A stretch of DNA of 64,000 bases, taken from assembly GCA_900554545.1 (NCBI GenBank), contig USHW01000005.1:1-64000 (forward strand). Direction: 5' to 3'. Position 1 is the first letter of the stretch. Every line of letters begins with the position of its first letter. The DNA comes from an uncultured Prevotella sp. Its GTDB lineage: Bacteria; Bacteroidota; Bacteroidia; Bacteroidales; Bacteroidaceae. Of the stretch, positions 35,639 to 43,575 are shown piece by piece. Under the pieces are notes generated by a model. The model saw only the letters and a list, made by a program, of their open reading frames with translations, did not search any database and was not told the origin of the DNA. A program made the position numbers and the translations under genes.

Positions 35639-36577
35639 TTATTTCTCACCTAAAACAATTATTGCCTCACCAAGGCCACGCACCATGACCTTGGACGTTA
35701 TGTTGAATGGTGATTTTTCCAAGTATTTCCTTAACTCTGTGGCAAACGCACGGGCATCCATTGCCCTACCGTTTTTACCGAATAAAGGTATGCGCACTTG
35801 CTCAAACTGTGCAAACGTCTCTGAACCATCACTTAAGTTAAAGGCTCCATTCACTGTGTTCTTCTGCAACCAGTCTTGAATGCAATCTGTTAGTTCACTT
35901 CCCTTGTATTCAGTCTCCAAGTCGTTTTCCCAGTTGTCCCAACATCTTACAGTCAAGACTATCTCACGTCCGTATTTATTCTGGTCGTCGTACCATGCGT
36001 CCATCTGTTTGTCAAACGTCTTAACATTATCCTTAACGGCTTCTTCGAGTAATACGGGTATTGGACTGTTTGACGATTTTGTTGTACCAGTAGACGTTGC
36101 TATTCGCTTGTTTGTATAAGCGTCAAAAGCCTCAAGGGTGAACGATGCCGAATGTTTGCTGCCGTCACGGTTGAGTTTCCACCATATCTGTATTACAACA
36201 TCAGCCTTAACCCTACGCTTCAACACGTCAAGAGGCGTCTCTGACAATGAAGCACCAGAGGTCTTGCTTGCAGTAACATTGTCTTCTGCCGTCCTTACGT
36301 TTACTCCCTTTATGGCCTGCTCTGCATCTTTAAGGCTATATCCGAGTTCTGTCAGCACGCCTCCGACCTTGCTTATAACTTGCGGAAGTTCCGTGTCTTC
36401 CATAAACGCCTTTTGGTAATCAGGTACTTTCACAGTAGTGCCTTGGTTTGAGAATGGTGTCATGAAATAACGTTGGTTACACCAGTTGTCACTCGGAAGA
36501 ATCATTATTGTTGGTTTCTTCTGTGCAAATGCGACAACACACAATAAAGAAGCAAATAGTAAAACGGCTTTTTTCAT
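35639..36577 (-). CDS. Exported DUF6175-like protein, first gene of operon
   Basis: 312 residues from ATG 36577 with signal peptide MKKAVLLFASLLCVVAFAQ. The mature N-terminus KKPTIMILPSDNWCNQRYFM and the later DVVIQIWWKLNRDGSKHSAS and ATSTGTTKSSNSPIPVLLEE recall the Bacteroidetes family DUF6175. The assignment is from memory of the family pattern and is moderate. It is probably periplasmic. It starts the operon 36577-32317 behind a promoter whose spacer contains a run of 11 C. Confidence 0.7.
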   Translation of the reverse strand: MKKAVLLFASLLCVVAFAQKKPTIMILPSDNWCNQRYFMTPFSNQGTTVKVPDYQKAFMEDTELPQVISKVGGVLTELGYSLKDAEQAIKGVNVRTAEDNVTASKTSGASLSETPLDVLKRRVKADVVIQIWWKLNRDGSKHSASFTLEAFDAYTNKRIATSTGTTKSSNSPIPVLLEEAVKDNVKTFDKQMDAWYDDQNKYGREIVLTVRCWDNWENDLETEYKGSELTDCIQDWLQKNTVNGAFNLSDGSETFAQFEQVRIPLFGKNGRAMDARAFATELRKYLEKSPFNITSKVMVRGLGEAIIVLGEK

Positions 36578-36689
36578 ATTCAATATATTCTAATATTTAA
36601 CGATAACAAGTAGGTTGTATTAAGTTTCTTTTTAAATAAGCATAGCGTAAAAAAGATGTTCCCAATATACTTTTTCATATCTTTTTTTG

Positions 36690-36720
36690 CAAATTTAAGG
36701 GGGGGGGGGAGAAAAACAAG
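36690..36720 (-). promoter_or_regulatory. Promoter with homopolymeric C11 spacer
   Basis: On the minus strand, CTTG (36717-36720; three of four bases of TTTG), a 19-bp spacer containing 11 consecutive C (36699-36709), then TAAATTTG (36690-36697), a perfect -7 box. Start of transcription would be near 36683, about 105 nt before the first gene. Slippage in the C-run would change the -33/-7 spacing, as in known phase-variable promoters. Confidence 0.55.
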
Positions 36721-37147
36721 TCCATAATAGTTCACTTTGCAATGTTTAACGTTTTGCGCCTTCCCGGCAAGGCAATACCATGTTAAACATTGCCTATTTG
36801 CAAGGCCGTGAACCATGTAATAATAAAATCAGCAAACCCACACGGAGGCATAACCGTAAAGCTGTATAAGCTTACGCGAAAATTCCGCATTTCATCCGCC
36901 ACCTGTCACATTGCGATGTAACGCACTGATATTCAGCATTGTGCTTTGTGACAGATTGCGAAGCCTTATCCATCACACCTGTCATGACTTTCACGGTAAC
37001 AAGCAGGCGTGACGGATGGCAAATTTCATCTGTCACAGCGCAACATATTGTAAGCCAAAACGTTACAACACGACATGACAGATGACGAATGATTTACAAT
37101 CTTATTCTTCCACTTTTATATAGAGTCTGCGCCATTTGCCGCATTTC

Positions 37148-37214
37148 AGGCTATAAAAGACGGTCTTTTACACCGTAAAACATGACCTTTTGCCTTCCAA
37201 TTTGCCGCCTTTTA
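37148..37214. repeat. Dispersed palindromic repeat, copy 3
   Basis: AAAAGACGGTCTTTTACACC, CATGACCTTTTGCC and GCCGCCTTTTAG, the same vocabulary as the other copies. It lies in the gap 36721-37360 of about 640 bp, which otherwise holds only the upstream end of the C11 promoter region and AT-rich sequence with scattered CTGTCA words. No gene was seen. Confidence 0.5.
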
Positions 37215-37360
37215 GATTGAGAATGGAAAGTTGAAAATTGACAATTATGATTTGCCTTGTTTACAAGCAGATTTTAAGTAATCATAATTCTCAATTAAAA
37301 AAATCATTCAAACCAAATAAGATTGACAACAGGAATGGATGAGGCAAAACTCCGAAGGTG

Positions 37361-39079
37361 TCACACCATGTCAAGCTCTTCCAATAACGCCCTGCGTTTC
37401 GAGTATGTTTTCTTGAGCCTGTCAACAAGCGCAGTCGCTTTCGGGCGACAGCCTAACTTAATAATCCTGCGTATGTACCTGCACACATACTGGTAATGGG
37501 CACGCCCTACATTGTATTCCAAATAATCAAGTATCAGTTCCTCATACATGGATGCGAGTTCGGCAGCATACTCCTTTGCCAGGTATTTTTCGACACGCTC
37601 CACGCGGCTGAAGGATTTGTTTTGGGCAAGCACACCAAGCAGTTCTTCCCACCGTTCATCCATTACGCACAAGAACTCGATGCGTTCATAGGCAGTGGAA
37701 TTATGATTGTCTTCACTTATGCTTGCCATAAGGCCGTCAACGTATTCACGCCATCGGCTTCCGGGTATTTGCGATTTCAGTAACTTGTAACTGTCTTCCC
37801 ACCGCCCGTCAATCCTATTGCCGACCAACAAGAAATACCGCGCCAACCTTATCACATCTTCCGTCCTGTTCTCCGCCTTATATATCTTTAACAGGTAACG
37901 GCGCCAGTCATCGGCCAACCCAGGAGAACGTACATTGTCTTTCTCCACCCCGTCGTTGGCAAGCCGTTCCGCCTTGCTGTAATCATTCGTGTCCAACGCT
38001 TTTTCTATCAGCTGCTTCCTGAAATCCGGATTTTCCAAGTTATTTTCCATATACTCCAAAGCCGCCTTTTCGCCCTTTGTCTTCGTGATTAGGCGCGATG
38101 TCGCAGCTGTTACGTGACAGTATTCCATGTCCCAGCCGTCACCTTTCGGTTTCGCCTCTCCTATGGCCGACTTAATCCGTTCCACTTCACTGTCTGTTTC
38201 CGCCGCATCGATGGCGGCGTTCACCAACAGCCAATGCCAATCCCAGCCATACATCGTTTTTCGCTCTATATTGTCGAGCAGCCACTCGAACATTTCCGTA
38301 TGCAAAAAGCCGTCGGCATCTGCACCGGCAAGGGAGGCCACTAAATCCAACGCGCTGTAAATGCAACTGCCTATGCTGCCGGTGCTGTCATCGGCATAAT
38401 CAATGGCCTGCACCATGCCTTCGGCCACGGCTTCGGCGATGTACAACGCTTTCAGCTTGTCCCCCTTGGCTTTGCAGGCTGTGGCATCCGTCAGCATATC
38501 GCTGATGTCACGCCCAAGGCCGGATGCCTCATAATATCCTATGAATCCGGACTTGTCTGAATGTGCATTCAACAACGCCTTGACCTCCATGTCATAGATT
38601 TTCTTCGAAGCCGGCTCCAAATATGAAATATACTTGGCTACAAAAGCACTTCTCAACTTCCTATTCACGGAGTAGGCATCGTGTAAAAACTTTTTAAGCT
38701 CCTCATGTGGCAACTTATCAAGCAGCAGGTTGGCCTGTTGATACTCCGACATCCGCCTCTCCACTGTAGACGCGCCTTTCCCGGCGGCTGTCATACGGCT
38801 GCCGTCAAACAAATCTTTCTGCAAATAAAACAAGGCTGCAACTACATGTTTGCACACCGACCCCATGTCGTATGGGCAGTTGCAGTCATACTCCGTAACT
38901 TCTCCGTCCAATACACGCAGCCTTACGTCATATTCATCCGTACCTTCAACGATGAACTCATACTCACCGTTTCCAAGGTCGGCCATGTCCACCACACACC
39001 CTTTCTTGAAATAATCAAGTCCGCGCTTTAATATAACCGGGTCTATTTGCTGTTCAAAACTGTCCAACCGCAAATTCAT
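37361..39079 (-). CDS. SWIM zinc-finger protein
   Basis: 572 residues, cytoplasmic. The SWIM signature CxCx7CxH is at Cys66, Cys68, Cys76 and His78 (CNCPYDMGSVCKHVVAALFY), preceded by the usual beta region (YEFIVEGTDEYDVRLRVLDG). The long C-terminal part is all-helical repeats (ALDTNDYSKAERLANDGVEK, YLLKIYKAENRTEDVIRLAR) of HEAT/TPR-like nature. SWIM domains bind nucleic acid or protein partners. The role of this stand-alone form is unknown to me. It lies 28 bp after the flippase-like gene, so probably in the rlmN-pdxA operon. Confidence 0.88.
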   Translation of the reverse strand: MNLRLDSFEQQIDPVILKRGLDYFKKGCVVDMADLGNGEYEFIVEGTDEYDVRLRVLDGEVTEYDCNCPYDMGSVCKHVVAALFYLQKDLFDGSRMTAAGKGASTVERRMSEYQQANLLLDKLPHEELKKFLHDAYSVNRKLRSAFVAKYISYLEPASKKIYDMEVKALLNAHSDKSGFIGYYEASGLGRDISDMLTDATACKAKGDKLKALYIAEAVAEGMVQAIDYADDSTGSIGSCIYSALDLVASLAGADADGFLHTEMFEWLLDNIERKTMYGWDWHWLLVNAAIDAAETDSEVERIKSAIGEAKPKGDGWDMEYCHVTAATSRLITKTKGEKAALEYMENNLENPDFRKQLIEKALDTNDYSKAERLANDGVEKDNVRSPGLADDWRRYLLKIYKAENRTEDVIRLARYFLLVGNRIDGRWEDSYKLLKSQIPGSRWREYVDGLMASISEDNHNSTAYERIEFLCVMDERWEELLGVLAQNKSFSRVERVEKYLAKEYAAELASMYEELILDYLEYNVGRAHYQYVCRYIRRIIKLGCRPKATALVDRLKKTYSKRRALLEELDMV

Positions 39080-39107
39080 AAGGAAGCAAATTTAGTTTAC
39101 ACTTGCA

Positions 39108-40103
39108 TTATCCGCCACGTTTCTTCTCAAGATTTATCAGCAGCAGTCCTATGGCGGTCCATATCAGTTCGCGTATGCGGACTATCAATGCAACGAAAAT
39201 TCCTGCGCCAGCCGACAGCGAAAGGCCGGCGGTAGACATGACAAAGCCGCCCTCGCGGCCTCCGAGCTGCAACGGAAGGAAAAACAGGAGGTTGGCAAAC
39301 AGGCTGGTGAACGCCAATATGAGCACGCTTTGCAGGAACGTGGCATGAACGTCTGGAAGCACGAACAGGATGAACATTATCTCGAATGCCGAACAGAAGC
39401 GGCACGCAAGCTCGAGCAAAACGGCGGAAATGAATGTCTTGGGGTTCTGGTTGTGCAGCGCGGCTATCTGGCGGTCGATGGTGTCAAGCTGCTCCTTGTG
39501 TTTTTCGATGAACCCCCTCGCCCACTTCTTCAGACCGGGAATGTGGCGCACGATGTTCATCAGCCTAACTGCCATGCCTTTACGATAGCCCTTCAGGAAA
39601 AACCACACGCCAAGCGAGCTGAAAACTCCTGCCGCCACAAGCAGCATGCCGACAAAGAAGTTGATGCGCTCGGTAAGCAGGTAAATCAGGATGGAAAGAA
39701 GCCATAAAATGAAATGGCTGAAGATATGGGTCATGGCATAAAGGATGACCGACGACGAGGCGCGCTCGGTGCCAATCTTAGGCGACAGCGACATGATGCG
39801 GTAAGGCTCGCCGCCCATAAGGCCGCAGGGGGTTGTGTAATTGAGGGCGAAGCCCGACACGGTAATCTTGTAAAGCCAGAGGAAGCTGACACCAGCCTTG
39901 CCGCCGTTTCCGCTCCGTATGATAATGTACCACGTGGCCGTGTTGAACAAATACAACAGCCCCCACAGGCCAACAACGGCGAAAAACCAATAGCCGGTGC
40001 TCGTAAGCCCGTTCCACACCTCGCGGTAATCAAGCTGGGTGAGCATGACCGCAAGCACGGCTACGCCGAAAACAAAAAACAAGTTCTGGTATTTCTTTTT
40101 CAT
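39108..40103 (-). CDS. LPG_synthase_TM / flippase-like integral membrane protein
   Basis: 331 residues with about eight hydrophobic spans. Family signs are FALNYTTPCGLMGGEPYRI and LLFFLPLQLGGREGGFVMST, matching the lysylphosphatidylglycerol synthase transmembrane family (PF03706, UPF0104), which includes lipid-linked transporters. There is no C-terminal GNAT-like synthase domain, so this is the membrane-only form. The substrate is unknown; lipid or lipid-linked sugar movement is the usual inference. It follows pdxA by 112 bp. Confidence 0.86.
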   Translation of the reverse strand: MKKKYQNLFFVFGVAVLAVMLTQLDYREVWNGLTSTGYWFFAVVGLWGLLYLFNTATWYIIIRSGNGGKAGVSFLWLYKITVSGFALNYTTPCGLMGGEPYRIMSLSPKIGTERASSSVILYAMTHIFSHFILWLLSILIYLLTERINFFVGMLLVAAGVFSSLGVWFFLKGYRKGMAVRLMNIVRHIPGLKKWARGFIEKHKEQLDTIDRQIAALHNQNPKTFISAVLLELACRFCSAFEIMFILFVLPDVHATFLQSVLILAFTSLFANLLFFLPLQLGGREGGFVMSTAGLSLSAGAGIFVALIVRIRELIWTAIGLLLINLEKKRGG

Positions 40104-40117
40104 TAAGGTAACTTTTT

Positions 40118-40209
40118 AATTAAAAGTCAAGAATCAAGAACTAAGAAGACATGCGAATGACGATTTATGAATGACAATTTTCTTAGCCCTTGATTCTTAA
40201 CCCTTAATT
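40118..40209. repeat. Imperfect inverted repeat between pdxA and the flippase-like gene
   Basis: The arms 40118-40147 and 40180-40209 pair at about 24 of 30 positions (core AAGAATCAAG). They contain short direct words (CAAGAATCAAGAAC; TTGATTCTTAACCCTTAATT). Same style as the other long intergenic inverted repeats but unrelated in sequence. Confidence 0.5.
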
Positions 40210-40215
40210 CCTTAT

Positions 40216-41313
40216 TCAGCTGTTTTTCTTGGGGATGTTAAACCTTGTCTTCTCGCTGTCGTCACGCTTCTCATGGTAAAGCTTTCCGAGCGGACGGGCA
40301 AGCGGCTCGTCGTATTCGGCTCTGTTGCGGAACACGTCGATGGCGGTATAGACCGCCTGGCGGAACGAACCTTCGTCAGCCATGTTCTTGCCGGCAATGT
40401 CATAGGCCGTGCCATGGTCGGGCGACGTGCGCACAAGTGGCAGTCCGGCTGTGAAGTTTACACCGTCGCCGCGGTCGAGAGCCTTGAACGGAGCCAGGCC
40501 CTGGTCATGGTACATGGCAAGCACACCGTCAAACGACTCATAAGAGCCGTGTGCAAAGAACCCGTCGGCAGCATACGGGCCAAAGGCACAAACACCGTTG
40601 TCAGACAATTCCCTTATCGCAGGCGCTATGATTTCCTGTTCCTCCGTGCCCAACAGGCCGCCGTCGCCGGCATGGGGGTTGAGGGCAAGCACAGCTATGC
40701 GCGGATTTGAGATGCGGAAATCACGCTTCAGCGAGTCGCTGAATATCGTTGCCTTCTCTACTATGCGCTCCTTTGTTATGGCAGCAGCAATGTCTTTCAC
40801 CGGCAGATGGGTGGTTACAAGGGCTATGCGCATCATGTCGTTGAGCAGTATCATCAGCGCTTTCTTTCCTTCGCCGACACGCTGTTCAAGGTATTCCGTA
40901 TGCCCGCAGAAATTGAAATCATCGCCCTGTATGTTGTTCTTGTTTATAGGAGCTGTCACAAGTACGTCGAAAAGCCCTTTCTGGTAATCTTCCATCGCGC
41001 GTTCAAGAGCCTTGAGCGATGCCGCCCCGGCCTCTTTTGACAGGTTTCCAAGCTCAACCTTTACCTCTTCGTCAAACGCTGGCAGAAGGTTCAGTTTGCC
41101 GTTATGAGCGTCTTCCGCAGAGTTGATGATTGTGAAGTTTGCCTGTATGCCCAAGGCGTTGCGGTGGTAAGCCGCAATTTTGGGCGAACCGTAGACAATT
41201 GGAGTGCACAGCTCGAGCATTGCAGGTTCGGCGAATGCCTTGAATATCACTTCATAACCTATGCCGTTAGTGTCTCCGTGGGTTATAGCAACCCGTATTT
41301 TTCCGTTTTCCAT
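40216..41313 (-). CDS. pdxA: 4-hydroxythreonine-4-phosphate dehydrogenase
   Basis: 365 residues. Typical PdxA features in order: VAITHGDTNGIGYEVIFKAF at the N-terminus, ITAPINKNNIQGDDFNFCGH TEYL-type segment carrying the active-site His, ALNPHAGDGGLLGTEEQEII, AMYHDQGLAPFK and FTAGLPLVRTSPDHGTAYDI. The enzyme oxidises 4-phosphohydroxy-L-threonine in pyridoxal phosphate synthesis (DXP-dependent route), using divalent metal and NAD(P). Cytoplasmic dimer. It follows the DUF4837 gene by 72 bp on the same strand. Confidence 0.95.
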   Translation of the reverse strand: MENGKIRVAITHGDTNGIGYEVIFKAFAEPAMLELCTPIVYGSPKIAAYHRNALGIQANFTIINSAEDAHNGKLNLLPAFDEEVKVELGNLSKEAGAASLKALERAMEDYQKGLFDVLVTAPINKNNIQGDDFNFCGHTEYLEQRVGEGKKALMILLNDMMRIALVTTHLPVKDIAAAITKERIVEKATIFSDSLKRDFRISNPRIAVLALNPHAGDGGLLGTEEQEIIAPAIRELSDNGVCAFGPYAADGFFAHGSYESFDGVLAMYHDQGLAPFKALDRGDGVNFTAGLPLVRTSPDHGTAYDIAGKNMADEGSFRQAVYTAIDVFRNRAEYDEPLARPLGKLYHEKRDDSEKTRFNIPKKNS

Positions 41314-41385
41314 ATATTTTGTTTTTATATAATTTATGAGAGCTGGATTTTGTCAAGAACATTACCACTCCGGTATCCGACTTTT

Positions 41386-42357
41386 TCACTCTCCACTCTT
41401 CACTTTCAACGTATAAAGTGCCGCTTCCGCTTGCCTTATCAGATTGCGCTTCTTCATTTCCGGGGCATACACGAAAGCCTCCGCCACAACTATCCGCCGC
41501 TTGGCCGTGTCTACAACAGAATGGGAAACAAACGGGCCGCCCATGGCGTCGCCGTACATCTCCCACAGTCCGCGGCTGGTCATCAGCGTGCGCCCCTTCT
41601 CCGTGGACAACGCATATCTTACGCTGCCATGCACGGTCTGCATATACATTCCTTGCCTCTCGCCGGGGATGGCGCGCCTCATCACACTGTCTCTCGCGGC
41701 CAAAGCTTTCACAGGGTCGAGGCTGTCGCCGGGATATGCGTAGACACAGATATTCTGCATCCCACGTGCCGAATTGTCCGAAAACCACAAGAAACCGTCG
41801 CCTTTCTTGCTATATTTCATGTCCGCCGGAATTTTGATGCCGCATCCGAGAACTGAGTCAACCGCCGCAGCGGCCTTTGCATTATGGCTTTCGACCAACC
41901 GGGAGATTTCGACATTCATCTCTGCACGTGTGAACAAACCGGCCAAATGGCGGCCTATCTGCGGTGCAGACTTCATCATCGCTGCGGCAGAAGGCGCGTT
42001 GACATAAGCCACCATCTGCGGCTTCGCCCATACGTTCTTCTCGTATCTGATTTTCACCGACGTGAAAACAGCCGGATTTACGGTCAATATAACTATATTG
42101 CGCGCCAGCTTTGCCGCCTGATTGAAATGCAGGCTGTCCGCTTCCGACACGTCAAACATCGGTTCTGACTGCGGAAGTCCCGCCGCGTCTTGCGACAGCA
42201 CACTATCAAGCAGATGCGACACCGCCTTGTCAGAAGACACCACAAGAACTTCGTAAGGCCGTCCGCCGCTCTTGGGAAGCATGGATGCCGGCCCGTCACA
42301 GGCGCACAGCAACGTGGCCGACACAGCCAGAAGGAACATGGCAAAGGCTCTCGTCAT
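41386..42357 (-). CDS. DUF4837 family lipoprotein
   Basis: 323 residues with a lipoprotein signal ending LLCAC (Cys20). The mature chain starts with RPYEVLVVSSDKAVSHLLDS and contains IVILTVNPAVFTSVKIRYEK, FLWFSDNSARGMQNICVYAY and GPFVSHSVVDTAKRRIVVAE, as in DUF4837, a Bacteroidetes family of unknown role. Its start overlaps the rlmN stop by 4 bp (ATGA), so it is translationally coupled. Confidence 0.87.
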   Translation of the reverse strand: MTRAFAMFLLAVSATLLCACDGPASMLPKSGGRPYEVLVVSSDKAVSHLLDSVLSQDAAGLPQSEPMFDVSEADSLHFNQAAKLARNIVILTVNPAVFTSVKIRYEKNVWAKPQMVAYVNAPSAAAMMKSAPQIGRHLAGLFTRAEMNVEISRLVESHNAKAAAAVDSVLGCGIKIPADMKYSKKGDGFLWFSDNSARGMQNICVYAYPGDSLDPVKALAARDSVMRRAIPGERQGMYMQTVHGSVRYALSTEKGRTLMTSRGLWEMYGDAMGGPFVSHSVVDTAKRRIVVAEAFVYAPEMKKRNLIRQAEAALYTLKVKSGE

Positions 42358-43391
42358 TGGCCGCGAGCCTCCTTCTCCGCCGTACTCAACAGGCCGCAGG
42401 CGGCGTATATGTCCTGTCCACGGCTCGCCCTGATTGTTGTAAACAGGCCGTGTCCGGTAAGATAATCACGAAAAGCCGTCATCCGTTCCTCGTCTGCACC
42501 ATGCAAACCGACATCTGGTATTTGGTGGAAACGTATCAGGTTGATACGGCAGTCAAGCCCTTTCAGCAGCCTTACAATCTCACGTGCATGGGCTTTCGAG
42601 TCGTTAAGGCCGCCAAACACGATATACTCGAACGACAGACGGCGCTGATGACTGAAGTCGTAACCGCGCAGCATCTCCACGATTTCGCTTATCGGCATGG
42701 CTTTCTCGGCCGGCATCAGCATCGCGCGCTGCTCGTGAAGCGGCGAATGCAGACTGATGGCCAAATGGCACTCGCTCTCCTCTATGAAACGTCTCAGCTT
42801 GCTTTTAATTCCAACGCTGCTCACCGTGATGCGCTTCGGACTCCAGGCATATCCCCATGCTGCGGTCAGAACCTCTGTGGCCCGCAGCACGTTGTCAAGA
42901 TTGTCCATCGGCTCGCCCTGTCCCATGAACACAATGTTGGTAAGCTTGTCGCGTTCGGGCAGGGAATATATTTGGTTCAGTATGTCACTTGCCGTAAGGT
43001 TGCCTTCAAACCCCTGCTTGCCCGTCTGGCAAAACAGGCAATTCATCTTGCACCCCACCTGCGACGAGACGCACAGTGTGGCGCGGTCGTCGTCGGGTAT
43101 ATACACCGTCTCGACAAACTTGCCGCCGGCCGTAGGGAAAAGATATTTCACCGTTCCGTCCTTCGACCTTTGGCAGCCTGCAGGCGGCATACATCCTATA
43201 GTGTATTGCTCTTTCAGCTTCTCCCGGTTCTGTTTTGAAATGTCGGTCATGTCGTCAATAGAGCCGACGCGCTTGGTGTACAGCCATTTGGCCATCTGTC
43301 CGCCAGTAAAAGCCGGCATACCCAGCGCTTTTGCGACATCTTTCAACTCTGAAAGCGACATTCCCAACAAGGGACTGATATTACCTTCCAT
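42354..43391 (-). CDS. rlmN: 23S rRNA (adenine-2503-C2)-methyltransferase (dual rRNA/tRNA)
   Basis: 345 residues, the usual length. Radical-SAM cluster motif Cx3Cx2C in GCKMNCLFCQTGKQGFEGNL. SAM-binding and product motifs VFMGQGEPMDNLDNVLRATE, ITVSSVGIKSKL and LAISLHSPLHEQRAMLMPAE. It methylates A2503 of 23S rRNA and A37 of some tRNAs. It opens the operon rlmN-DUF4837-pdxA and beyond. A TAAGTTTG -7 box lies at 43418-43425, minus strand. Confidence 0.95.
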   Translation of the reverse strand: MEGNISPLLGMSLSELKDVAKALGMPAFTGGQMAKWLYTKRVGSIDDMTDISKQNREKLKEQYTIGCMPPAGCQRSKDGTVKYLFPTAGGKFVETVYIPDDDRATLCVSSQVGCKMNCLFCQTGKQGFEGNLTASDILNQIYSLPERDKLTNIVFMGQGEPMDNLDNVLRATEVLTAAWGYAWSPKRITVSSVGIKSKLRRFIEESECHLAISLHSPLHEQRAMLMPAEKAMPISEIVEMLRGYDFSHQRRLSFEYIVFGGLNDSKAHAREIVRLLKGLDCRINLIRFHQIPDVGLHGADEERMTAFRDYLTGHGLFTTIRASRGQDIYAACGLLSTAEKEARGQ

Positions 43392-43503
43392 CCTTGAACG
43401 TAAATGTATTTAATTTGCAAACTTACACAAAAAAATCCATTTACAGCCCCTTATTACAAGAAAAACACCTTTCTTGACACAAAACGCCATGCCCAAACTC
43501 GGT

Positions 43504-43553
43504 ATAATCAAAAACGACCGTGGCGCAAACTTTTATTGAAGTCTGCGCCACGG
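43504..43553 (-). terminator. Terminator of the orphan Mfa2-like gene
   Basis: On the minus strand CCGTGGCGCA pairs with TGCGCCACGG, with a further ACTT/AAGT pairing after one mismatch, followed by TCGTTTTTG. It begins 22 nt past the stop at 43576. Confidence 0.85.
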
Positions 43554-43575
43554 ATATTTTTCAATAGGATGATTT

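Noticed and set aside
36580..36816. 78-codon minus-strand frame crossing the C11 run
   Set aside because: It spans the predicted promoter and overlaps the first gene of the operon; the Pro run is simply the C tract.
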